A stretch of 64,000 nt of DNA from Belnapia rosea (GTDB taxonomy: Bacteria; Pseudomonadota; Alphaproteobacteria; Acetobacterales; Acetobacteraceae): NCBI RefSeq assembly GCF_900101615.1, contig NZ_FMZX01000001.1, positions 62,001 to 126,000 on the forward strand, read 5' to 3'. Positions 39,254 to 46,030 of this stretch are shown here, piece after piece. Every line of letters begins with the position of its first letter. The first letter of the stretch is position 1. The notes below the pieces were generated by a model. That model saw nothing but the letters and a program-made list of their open reading frames with translations, ran no database searches and was not told the origin of the DNA. A program made the translations under genes and the position numbers.

Positions 39254-40653
39254 GCGGGGGCGGGCTCCTCTGCACGCAGGCTTGGGGATGGGGCGTCTTC
39301 GGCCAGAAGCAGGCCGGAGAGGGAATTCGGATGGGCGGCGAGGATGCGGACGGGCACCTCCCGCCCGATCAGCGCGGCCGGGCCCAGGAGGTGCACCGGC
39401 TGCAGCCAGGGCGAGCGTCCCGCGACCTGGCCCGGATGCCGGCCCGGCCCGGTGAGCAGCACCGGCATGGTGAGCCCGATGCGGGAGCGGTTGAACGCCT
39501 CCTGCTGCTCCCGCAGCAGCGCCTGCAGCGCCTGGAGGCGGGCATCCTTCTCCGCCTCCGGCACCTGGAGGGGGGCGCCCGCGGCCGGCGTCCCGGGCCG
39601 GGGCGAATACTTGAAGCTGTAGGCGCCGGCGAAGCCGACCCGCTCGACCAGCGCCATGGTCTGCGCGAAATCCGCCGCCGTCTCGCCCGGATGCCCGGTG
39701 ATGAAGTCGGAGGACAAGGCGAGGTCCGGCCGCGCCTCCCGCAGCCGCTCGACCACCGCCAGGAATTCGGCGGCCGTGTGCCCGCGGTTCATCGCCGCCA
39801 GCACCCGGTCGCTGCCCGACTGCACCGGCAGATGGAGGTAGGGCATCAGCGCCGGCACGTCCCGGTGCGCGGCGATGAGGTCCTCATCCATGTCGCGGGG
39901 GTGGCTCGTGGTGTAGCGCAGCCGCAGCAGGTCGGGGATCTCGGCCAGTGCCCGCAGCAGCCGCCCGAGCCCCCAGACCCGGCCGCCCGGCCCCTCGCCG
40001 TGATAGGCGTTCACGTTCTGCCCGAGCAGCGTGATCTCCCGCGCCCCGGCCGCGACCAGCCGCCGCGCCTCGGCCAGCACCGCCGCCGCGGGGCGGGAAT
40101 ACTCGGCGCCGCGCGTATAGGGCACGACGCAGAAGGAGCAGAATTTGTCGCAGCCTTCCTGCACGGTGAGGAAGGCGGTGATGCCCTGGCTGGCCGCGCC
40201 TTCGGGCAGGTGGTCGAATTTCTGCTCGACCGGCATCTCGGTCTCGATGACCGCACCGGCCGCGCGGCTGGCCCGCGCCACCATCTCCGGCAGCCGGTGA
40301 TAGGTCTGCGGCCCGAGCACGATATCGACCCAGGGGGCGCGGCGGGTGATCTCCGCCCCCTCCGCCTGGGCGACGCAGCCGGCAACCGCCAGCACCATCC
40401 CGGCGCCGGCCGCCTCCCGCTCCCGCTTCATCTCGCGCAGCCGGCCAAGCTCGGAGAACAGCTTCTCGCTGGCCTTCTCGCGGATATGGCAGGTGTTGAG
40501 GATGACCATGTCGGCGCCCTCGGGCGCATCCACCGGCGCATAGCCGAGCGGGGCCAGCACATCCGCCATGCGGCCGCTGTCATACACGTTCATCTGGCAG
40601 CCCCAGGTGCGGAGGAAGAGCCGCCGCCGTGTCGCTGCACCATTTGCTGTCAT
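39250..40653 (-). CDS. miaB: tRNA-2-methylthio-N6-dimethylallyladenosine synthase
   Basis: A 467-aa radical-SAM methylthiotransferase that adds a methylthio group to i6A37 of tRNA. The N-terminal UPF0004 domain has cluster cysteines in [14 protein letters not shown] and AGCVAQAEG. The radical-SAM triad is [15 protein letters not shown], and the C-terminal TRAM domain includes [14 protein letters not shown]. The ATG at 40653 starts just before the conserved LFLRTWGCQ strand. It is the second gene of the plsC-miaB-phoH-ybeY-corC cluster. Confidence 0.96.
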   Translation of the reverse strand: MTANGAATRRRLFLRTWGCQMNVYDSGRMADVLAPLGYAPVDAPEGADMVILNTCHIREKASEKLFSELGRLREMKREREAAGAGMVLAVAGCVAQAEGAEITRRAPWVDIVLGPQTYHRLPEMVARASRAAGAVIETEMPVEQKFDHLPEGAASQGITAFLTVQEGCDKFCSFCVVPYTRGAEYSRPAAAVLAEARRLVAAGAREITLLGQNVNAYHGEGPGGRVWGLGRLLRALAEIPDLLRLRYTTSHPRDMDEDLIAAHRDVPALMPYLHLPVQSGSDRVLAAMNRGHTAAEFLAVVERLREARPDLALSSDFITGHPGETAADFAQTMALVERVGFAGAYSFKYSPRPGTPAAGAPLQVPEAEKDARLQALQALLREQQEAFNRSRIGLTMPVLLTGPGRHPGQVAGRSPWLQPVHLLGPAALIGREVPVRILAAHPNSLSGLLLAEDAPSPSLRAEEPAPA

Positions 40654-40901
40654 GCCGAGCCCCAACCCCACCGCAAAAGCCACCCCATCGGCGCCATGGC
40701 GCCGGGGCTGCTTGCGCAAATGCGCAGGCGGGGTGCCGCGGTCAAGCGGCGAGGGGCCGGGGCATCGCCCCGGGGAAGGGCGAGAATCGCATGATGGGCC
40801 AAGGGTCGGGCTTGCCGGGCGCCGGGGTCAAGCGCGCCGTGGTCACAGTCGCTTGCCGGGCGGCGCGGGGCCGCCGGGCGCCATGGCCGGTCGCCGGTAC
40901 T

Positions 40902-41813
40902 TCAAACCGTGGCCAGCGGCGCCGCCGGGCGGTTCTGCCGCAGCTGCGCGGCGCCGGCCGAGACGGTGGCCCAGCTCGCCGCGGCCATCGCCTTGCGGTC
41001 CGGCAGGGCGTCGGGGCTGAAGGGCTCGTGCAGCACCACCGTCGCCCGCGCGCCGCTGCGGCGGGCCAGGCGCCAGAAATGGCTGCCGATCTCCATGTCG
41101 CCATACCAGGCGAAAAGCGGCCGGTCCCGCCGGCAGGCCGGCAGCCCGCCCAGCCGGTCATAGACGAGGGAGACCGGCTGCACCTGCCGCGCTGCCCCGG
41201 CGGTCGCCAGGAACGAGCTGCGGAAGGGCAGGACCCGCGCGCCGTCGCTGCTGGTGCCCTCGGGGAAGAGGATCAGGCTGTCGCCGGCCGCCAGCCTCGC
41301 CCTCATCGCCCCCGCTTCGCTGCTCGTCCGCCCGCGGCTGCGGCTGACGAAGACGGTGCGGCCGAGCCGCGCCACGGTGCGGATCAGCGGCCAGGTGCCG
41401 ACCTCGGCCTTGGAGACAAAGCAGCCTTCCAGCACGGCGCCGAGCACCAGGACATCGAGCCAGGAGGAGTGGTTGGCGAGGAACAGCACCGGCCCCGCCT
41501 CGGCCGGCTTGCCGACCACCTGCACGCGCAGCCCGATCAGCCAGCAGAGCCCTGCGTGGTAGACCCGGGCGAAGACCACCTTGCCCCGCCCCGGCAGCGC
41601 GATCAGCACCGCCTGGACGGGGATCGAGACCAGCGTCCAGAGCAGCACCGAGACGATCCGCCGGACCGCCCGGATGCGCCCGCCCAGCGGCCTCTCGTCG
41701 AAGACGTCGAAGAGCCGCCCACCGGGCAGGCCGCTCTTGAACCGCAGGGGCTTCTTCCGCCGCAGGCGGCGGGGGCGAAGGGCGTCGATCGGGTCGCGGG
41801 CCACGGCTTCCAT
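40902..41813 (-). CDS. plsC: 1-acyl-sn-glycerol-3-phosphate acyltransferase (PlsC-like)
   Basis: A 303-aa membrane-associated acyltransferase. The catalytic motif is NHSSWLD (HX4D), and the substrate motif is LFPEGTSSDG. A membrane segment (RIVSVLLWTLVSIPVQAVLI) precedes the domain, and FVSRSRGRTSSEAGA lies between the motifs. It acylates lysophosphatidic acid, or possibly another lysolipid. It precedes miaB by 248 nt on the same strand, a conserved order in alphaproteobacteria. The ATG at 41813 was chosen because an upstream in-frame start would add Arg/Ser-rich sequence with no homology. Confidence 0.9.
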   Translation of the reverse strand: MEAVARDPIDALRPRRLRRKKPLRFKSGLPGGRLFDVFDERPLGGRIRAVRRIVSVLLWTLVSIPVQAVLIALPGRGKVVFARVYHAGLCWLIGLRVQVVGKPAEAGPVLFLANHSSWLDVLVLGAVLEGCFVSKAEVGTWPLIRTVARLGRTVFVSRSRGRTSSEAGAMRARLAAGDSLILFPEGTSSDGARVLPFRSSFLATAGAARQVQPVSLVYDRLGGLPACRRDRPLFAWYGDMEIGSHFWRLARRSGARATVVLHEPFSPDALPDRKAMAAASWATVSAGAAQLRQNRPAAPLATV

Positions 41814-41889
41814 AAGAGGCAGCGGATAGCCTGCGTTCCGTGACGCCGCAATGTCGCCGCCGCGACGGCTCGATGATATCCGCCGGGCG

Positions 41890-42183
41890 TCAGGCCGCGC
41901 CGAGCGCCACCCAGGCAATCTCCGGCGGCGTGCGGAAGCTGAAGCGCATCAGGTGCCGCGACACCACCTCCTGCACCTGCTCCAGCGCCGCCGCATCCTC
42001 GGCCTCGGCGCGCAGCAGCAGCACGCCGCCCTCCGCCTCCAGCAGGCACAGCCCCATGGGAAAGGCGATGGCGCCATGCCCCGGCTCCTGCGTCACCGGC
42101 AGGCGATGGGCGAAATGCTTGCAGAGCTGGCCGAGATAGCGCGCCGGGCTCTCGATCGCCACGCGGGCTTCGGACCGTGCCAT
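41890..42183 (-). CDS. DUF2218 domain protein
   Basis: A 97-aa cytosolic protein matching the DUF2218 pattern, with ARYLGQLCKHFAHRLPV near the N-terminus and ALEQVQEVVSRHLMRFSF near the C-terminus. Function is unknown. In other bacteria DUF2218 occurs next to or fused with siderophore-interacting (YqjH-like) ferric reductases, which fits its position 5 nt downstream of a YqjI-like PadR regulator. No reductase gene is present here. It is very likely co-transcribed with padR. Confidence 0.85.
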   Translation of the reverse strand: MARSEARVAIESPARYLGQLCKHFAHRLPVTQEPGHGAIAFPMGLCLLEAEGGVLLLRAEAEDAAALEQVQEVVSRHLMRFSFRTPPEIAWVALGAA

Positions 42184-42188
42184 CGGCG

Positions 42189-42779
42189 TCAGGCCTGCTC
42201 GACCGCGACGGCGGCGGCATCGATCGCGGCGGCGATGGCCGCGACCTCCGCCTGCTCCAGCCGGCCGCGCCGCAACCGCAGCCGGAGCGCGAGCTTCAGG
42301 TTCTCCATGGCGCGCAGGATCTGCGGCGAGAGCCCGCCCTCCGCCCCATGCTCCGACAGCCGCGCCAGGATCGCCGAGGCGGCCGGCTGGTTGGCATCCA
42401 GCCAGGCCTGGCCTTCGGGCGTGATGGCATAGAGCTTGCGCGGCCCCGCCTCGCTGCTGATGGCGATATGGCCGATCTCCTCCAGTAGGGTGAGGGTCGG
42501 GTAGACCACGCCCGGGCTCGGCGTATAGGCGCCGCCCGCGCGCTCCTCGATCGCCTTGATGATGTCGTAGCCATGGCGCGGCGCCTCGGCGATCAGCGCC
42601 AGCACCAGCAGGCGCAGGTCCCCATGCTCGAGCAGCCGGTGGCCCCGCCCGCCGCCCGGCCGGCCGTGCCGGTGCCCCTCGCCATGGTGCCGGCCGCCAT
42701 GCGGCCCGAACTCGCCCCGTGCGTGGCGATGGCCGCAGGGGCCGCGCCAGCCATGGCGGTCGCTGAAAGGGGATTTCAT
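42189..42779 (-). CDS. PadR-family regulator with His-rich N-terminus (YqjI-like)
   Basis: A 196-aa transcription factor. Residues 9-46 hold about ten histidines in HxH and GHxH contexts plus one Cys, a likely metal-binding tail. The PadR winged helix follows with HGDLRLLVLALIAE, HGYDIIKAIEERAGG and the signature YTPSPGVVYPTLTLLEE. The C-terminal dimerisation helices end AAIDAAAVAVEQA. The same architecture occurs in E. coli YqjI, a nickel-modulated repressor that controls itself and a ferric reductase. GGAG lies 8 nt upstream of the ATG. A perfect 18-bp palindrome lies just before the gene. Confidence 0.92.
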   Translation of the reverse strand: MKSPFSDRHGWRGPCGHRHARGEFGPHGGRHHGEGHRHGRPGGGRGHRLLEHGDLRLLVLALIAEAPRHGYDIIKAIEERAGGAYTPSPGVVYPTLTLLEEIGHIAISSEAGPRKLYAITPEGQAWLDANQPAASAILARLSEHGAEGGLSPQILRAMENLKLALRLRLRRGRLEQAEVAAIAAAIDAAAVAVEQA

Positions 42780-42790
42780 GGGCAAACTCC

Positions 42791-42837
42791 GACTGTGTTT
42801 CGACATATCGAAAACTTAGATATGTCGAAACACAGTC
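42791..42837. promoter_or_regulatory. Large perfect palindrome, probable PadR operator/promoter
   Basis: Arms GACTGTGTTTCGACATAT (42791-42808) and its exact complement (42820-42837) flank an 11-nt AT-rich spacer. The centre lies about 35 nt upstream of the PadR start codon. On the minus strand TTTCGA and TATGTC, 17 nt apart, fall in the two arms and could serve as -35 and -10. Binding of a dimer would then block the promoter, giving autorepression of padR and DUF2218. The dip in GC content is sharp compared with flanking genes. Confidence 0.8.
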
Positions 42838-42862
42838 TTGAACAAGCCCCGTCAGCGATGGT

Positions 42863-44914
42863 TCAGCCGGCCGCGGCCTCGACGGCCCGCAGCACGATGC
42901 CCTCGGTCAGTACCTGCGGCAGCACCTGCGGCGCCCCGCCGCCGGCGGGATAGACGAGGTAGAGCGGCACGCCCTCCCGCCCATGCTCGCGCAGCAGGGC
43001 GCCGATCGTCGCATCCCCCTGCGTCCAGTCGCCGGTGAGGTAGGCCAGGTTCCGCCCGGCGAAGGCGGCCTGCACCGCGCCGCTTCGCAGCACCAGCCGC
43101 TCATTGACCTTGCAGGTGATGCACCAGGCGGCGGTGAGGTTGACGAAGACCGGCCGCCCCTCCGCCTGCAGCGCCGCGACCCGCGCCGCCGACCAAGCCT
43201 CCGCCGAGGCCTCCGTGCCCGCCGCCGCCGGCGGCGCCGTTGCCAGGCCGGGCAGCAGGGCTAGCGCACCGATCATCGCCGCACCGGCCAGCACCCGTCC
43301 CACCCGGCCACCGCCGCGCTGCGCCAGGCCGAGCGCCCAGGCGGCGAAGCCGATCAGCACCGCGCCTACCAGCAGCACCAGCAGCCCGTCCGGCCCGGCC
43401 TGCTGCGTCAGCACCCAGGCCAGCCAGGCCGCCGCGCCATACATCGGGAAGGCCAGGCCCTGCCGCAGCGCCTCCATCCAGCCGCCCGGCCGCGGCAGCC
43501 GCCCGGCCAGGCCAGGGAAGAGGCCGAGCACCGCATAGGGCGCCGCCAGCCCGAGCCCGAGCGCGGCGAAGACCAGCAGCGTCTCGGCGGGCGGCAGGGC
43601 GAGCGCGGCGCCGATCGCCGCCGCCATGAAGGGCGCCGTGCAGGGCGTCGCCACCAGCACCGCGAGCGCCCCGGTGAAGAAGCTGCCCGCATGCCCGCCC
43701 CGCGCCGCCAGCCCCGCCCCGGCCCCTGCCGGCCCGCCGACCGCATAGACGCCGGAGAGGTTCAGCCCCACCGCCAGCATCAGCCAGGCGAGGCCGGCGA
43801 CGAAGACGGGCGCGGTGAACTGGAAGCCCCAGCCGGCGGCGACCCCCGCGCCCCGCAGCCCGATCAGCAGCCCGGCCAGGGCGAGGAAGCTCAGCAGCAC
43901 GCCCGCCGTGTAGCTTGCCGCATGCGCCCGCACCGCGCCCCGCGCGGCGCCGGACAGCCGGGCCAGCGCCATCGCCTTCATCGCCAGGATGGGGAAGACG
44001 CAGGGCATGAGGTTCAGCAGCAGCCCGCCCAGCAGCGCCGAGCCCAGCACCTGCCAGAGCGGCAGGGTGGAGACCGTCTCCGGCACGCCCCCGACCGGCG
44101 CCGCGACGGCATAGGCCGAGCGCACGCCCGCGGCATCGACCAGCACCACGACGCCGCCGAGCGCGGCGGGCACCGGGGCGCCCTCGGGCCGCGCCAGGGC
44201 GAGGGTCAGCGCGCCATCCCGCGCCCGCAGCGGCTGCGGCGCCGCATTCTCGATCAGCCCGGACTCCTCGGGGAAGAACACCGCCTCCCGCACCGCAGCC
44301 GCCGAGAGGCCCTCGCCCTCCAGCGTCAGGCTCCCCCGCGCCCCGGCCAGTGCCGCCCGCGCGGCCCAGGGCGAGGGGCGCGGCAGCGCCGCCTCGGCCG
44401 TGGTGAAGAGTGCGGCGAGCGCCCCATCGGCCCGGCCCGCCGGAGCCAGCGGCAGGGTGAGCCGGAACCGTCCCTCCTCCGGGATGCAGAGATCGGCGCA
44501 GACCAGCCAGCGCGCCTCCGCCTCGATGACGAGGCCCTCCGGCCCCGCCGTCACCGGCGCCCGGGCCCGCAGCGGCAGCAGCACCTCGTCCTCATAGCCG
44601 AAGCTGATCAGCGGGCCGGTGGCGATGCGCCGCGGCGCCGGCCAGTCGATCCCCCCGGCGCTCGCGCCCTCGGGCAGGGTGAGGTCGATCTCCGGCGCGG
44701 CGCCTGCATCGCCGGCATTGCGCCAATAGGTATGCCAGCCCGGCGCCAGGCGCAGCCGCAGGCCAAGATGGAAGGCCTCGCCCGGCGCCACCGCCACCCG
44801 GTCCGCCACCAGCGTCACGGTCGCGCGGGGCGAGCGCACGGCATCGCTCTCCGCCGACCGGGCAGGGGCCGCCAGCAGGGGCAGCAGCATCAACAGGGCA
44901 ATGAACACTCGCAT
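42863..44914 (-). CDS. DsbD-family thiol:disulfide interchange protein
   Basis: A 683-aa inner-membrane reductant conduit. The signal peptide is MRVFIALLMLLPLLAAPARS. A large periplasmic N-terminal domain follows (LAPGWHTYWRNAGDAGAAPE, DLCIPEEGRFRL), of the DUF/DsbD-alpha type also seen in ScsB-like proteins. Eight or so membrane helices come next (from LLGGLLLNLMPCVFPILAMK, with the CcdA-like Cys-Pro motif, to ATPCTAPFMAAAIGAALALP). The C-terminal thioredoxin domain has CxxC in AAWCITCKVNE. It carries electrons from cytosolic thioredoxin to periplasmic thiols. It lies upstream of padR, separated by the palindrome. The ATG at 44914 is set by the signal peptide. Confidence 0.92.
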   Translation of the reverse strand: MRVFIALLMLLPLLAAPARSAESDAVRSPRATVTLVADRVAVAPGEAFHLGLRLRLAPGWHTYWRNAGDAGAAPEIDLTLPEGASAGGIDWPAPRRIATGPLISFGYEDEVLLPLRARAPVTAGPEGLVIEAEARWLVCADLCIPEEGRFRLTLPLAPAGRADGALAALFTTAEAALPRPSPWAARAALAGARGSLTLEGEGLSAAAVREAVFFPEESGLIENAAPQPLRARDGALTLALARPEGAPVPAALGGVVVLVDAAGVRSAYAVAAPVGGVPETVSTLPLWQVLGSALLGGLLLNLMPCVFPILAMKAMALARLSGAARGAVRAHAASYTAGVLLSFLALAGLLIGLRGAGVAAGWGFQFTAPVFVAGLAWLMLAVGLNLSGVYAVGGPAGAGAGLAARGGHAGSFFTGALAVLVATPCTAPFMAAAIGAALALPPAETLLVFAALGLGLAAPYAVLGLFPGLAGRLPRPGGWMEALRQGLAFPMYGAAAWLAWVLTQQAGPDGLLVLLVGAVLIGFAAWALGLAQRGGGRVGRVLAGAAMIGALALLPGLATAPPAAAGTEASAEAWSAARVAALQAEGRPVFVNLTAAWCITCKVNERLVLRSGAVQAAFAGRNLAYLTGDWTQGDATIGALLREHGREGVPLYLVYPAGGGAPQVLPQVLTEGIVLRAVEAAAG

Positions 44915-44981
44915 GGCGCGATAGAACGGGACGCCCGGCGCGAACCGCAACCCCAAAAACCCGCGGCGCCTCAAAGATAGA

Positions 44982-45010
44982 GGGCCAGGGACGCATCGCG
45001 GCCCTGGCCC
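44982..45010. other. GC-rich hairpin upstream of dsbD-like gene
   Basis: A perfect 9-bp stem, GGGCCAGGG/CCCTGGCCC, around an 11-nt loop. It lies 68 nt before the dsbD-like start codon, so in the direction of that gene it would sit in the leader or promoter region. Role unknown. Confidence 0.35.
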
Positions 45011-45044
45011 CCGGATCACGCTGAAAAACCTCGCTCAAATCCAA

Positions 45045-45071
45045 CCCCGCCGCGGAAGGCCCGTGGCGGGG
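45045..45071 (-). terminator. Probable terminator after the 112-aa gene
   Basis: An 11-bp stem with one G-U pair (CCCCGCCACGG/CCGCGGCGGGG in minus orientation) and a 5-nt loop lies 7 nt after the stop codon. A T-containing stretch and then TTTTT follow about 20 nt further on. It would separate this gene from the dsbD-like operon. Confidence 0.5.
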
Positions 45072-45077
45072 AAGCTC

Positions 45078-45416
45078 TCAGGCCCGCGCCGCTTCCAGCC
45101 GCCGTGCCAGCCGGCGCATGTCGCGCAGCGCGCCCCGCAGCAGTGCCATCTCGCCATCCGGCAGCAGCCCTTCGCCTTCGGCCTCCACGCGGCGCAGCAG
45201 GGTGGCGAGCTTCAGCGTCACATCCGCATGGGTGCCGGCGGGTGCGGCGGCCAGCGCGTCCAGCGCGGCCAGCTCGGCATCCACCAGCAGGTCCATGATC
45301 GCCTCGTCTCCGCTCTCGCTGCGCTCGATCTTGTGCAGCCGGTCCGCCAGCTTGACGACATCCTCGGTGCTCCGGGCGGCGGGGCGGGCGAGGGGGAAGA
45401 CGATGATCTCGGACAT
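45078..45416 (-). CDS. Hypothetical helical protein (112 aa)
   Basis: Function not recognised. The sequence is soluble and almost entirely helical with heptad-like Leu/Ala spacing (STEDVVKLADRLHKIERSES, MALLRGALRDMRRLARRLEA), suggesting a coiled-coil or helical bundle. There is no signal peptide, metal motif or Cys. The ATG is preceded by only a GC-rich weak ribosome site. It lies 59 nt downstream of another small unknown gene on the same strand and is followed by a good hairpin. Confidence 0.7.
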   Translation of the reverse strand: MSEIIVFPLARPAARSTEDVVKLADRLHKIERSESGDEAIMDLLVDAELAALDALAAAPAGTHADVTLKLATLLRRVEAEGEGLLPDGEMALLRGALRDMRRLARRLEAARA

Positions 45417-45475
45417 GGGGGGCGGTATCCGTCGGCAGATGGCAAGCCGGCCCGGGATAGGGCCGACCCTGAAGG

Positions 45476-45724
45476 TCAGCCCTGGCGTCCGGCGCCGTTC
45501 TGCACCGGCAGGACATAGGCGGGGGGGCAGGCGGTGATGGCGCCGCCGGCGGCGAGGAAGGCATTGACCATCTGGCCGATGGTGGCGCTGTCCGGCGCCC
45601 CGGCCTCGCGGCAGCGGCGCTTATGGGCGATCATCGCGCTCAGCGAGCGGCGACGGCTATCGGCGGCGTCGGCGGTGGCGGCGGGCAGGCGCCGTGGCTT
45701 GGCGGTTGGGAGCTTGGTCTGCAT
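45476..45724 (-). CDS. Hypothetical protein (82 aa)
   Basis: A small cytosolic protein of unknown function. The N-terminal half is basic (RRRSLSAMIAHKRRCREAG) and the C-terminal half is neutral (IGQMVNAFLAAGGAITACPP), with two Cys residues. It has a GAGGA ribosome site 8 nt before the ATG and a credible promoter upstream, so it is probably real. The following gene (112 aa) may be in the same transcript. Confidence 0.75.
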   Translation of the reverse strand: MQTKLPTAKPRRLPAATADAADSRRRSLSAMIAHKRRCREAGAPDSATIGQMVNAFLAAGGAITACPPAYVLPVQNGAGRQG

Positions 45725-46030
45725 GGCCAGTCCTCACATTTGCGCGATGGCATACGGTATACAGATCACGGCAGCGCGAGCAAGGGGTTTTTGCAACCCC
45801 CGCGTGTCATGTCTTGCAAGTGCCTCAATCAGCTCCGGCCACCCAGCCGGGCCATGGCCGGGAGGCCGGAACGGCACCGCACGGCAACTCGGGGCAGGGT
45901 CATCGGCGTGGGTCCTTCTGGCGCGAAAAGGTGAGGTGTTCTCGCGCCCTCCTGTCGCAGCCGCATGTCGCGGGCCGGTGAATTGTCGCGCGACGGTGTC
46001 AAACCGGGCGCTTTGCCCTATCCCCCTGCC
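45725..46030. other. 306-nt intergenic region between divergent small gene and hrpB
   Basis: No gene was found. It holds a candidate minus-strand promoter (45756-45783) and a small perfect hairpin, GGGGTT-TTTGC-AACCCC (45784-45800), immediately beyond its -35 element. About 200 nt of GC-rich sequence before hrpB shows no recognisable signal except a purine-poor stretch ahead of the hrpB ATG. Confidence 0.6.
45756..45783 (-). promoter_or_regulatory. Candidate sigma-70 promoter for the 82-aa gene
   Basis: On the minus strand TTGCTC (45778-45783) and TATACC (45756-45761) are separated by 16 nt. Transcription would begin about 25 nt upstream of the ATG at 45724. The -10 lies within the near-palindrome CATACGGTATAC, which could be an operator. 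Confidence 0.45.
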
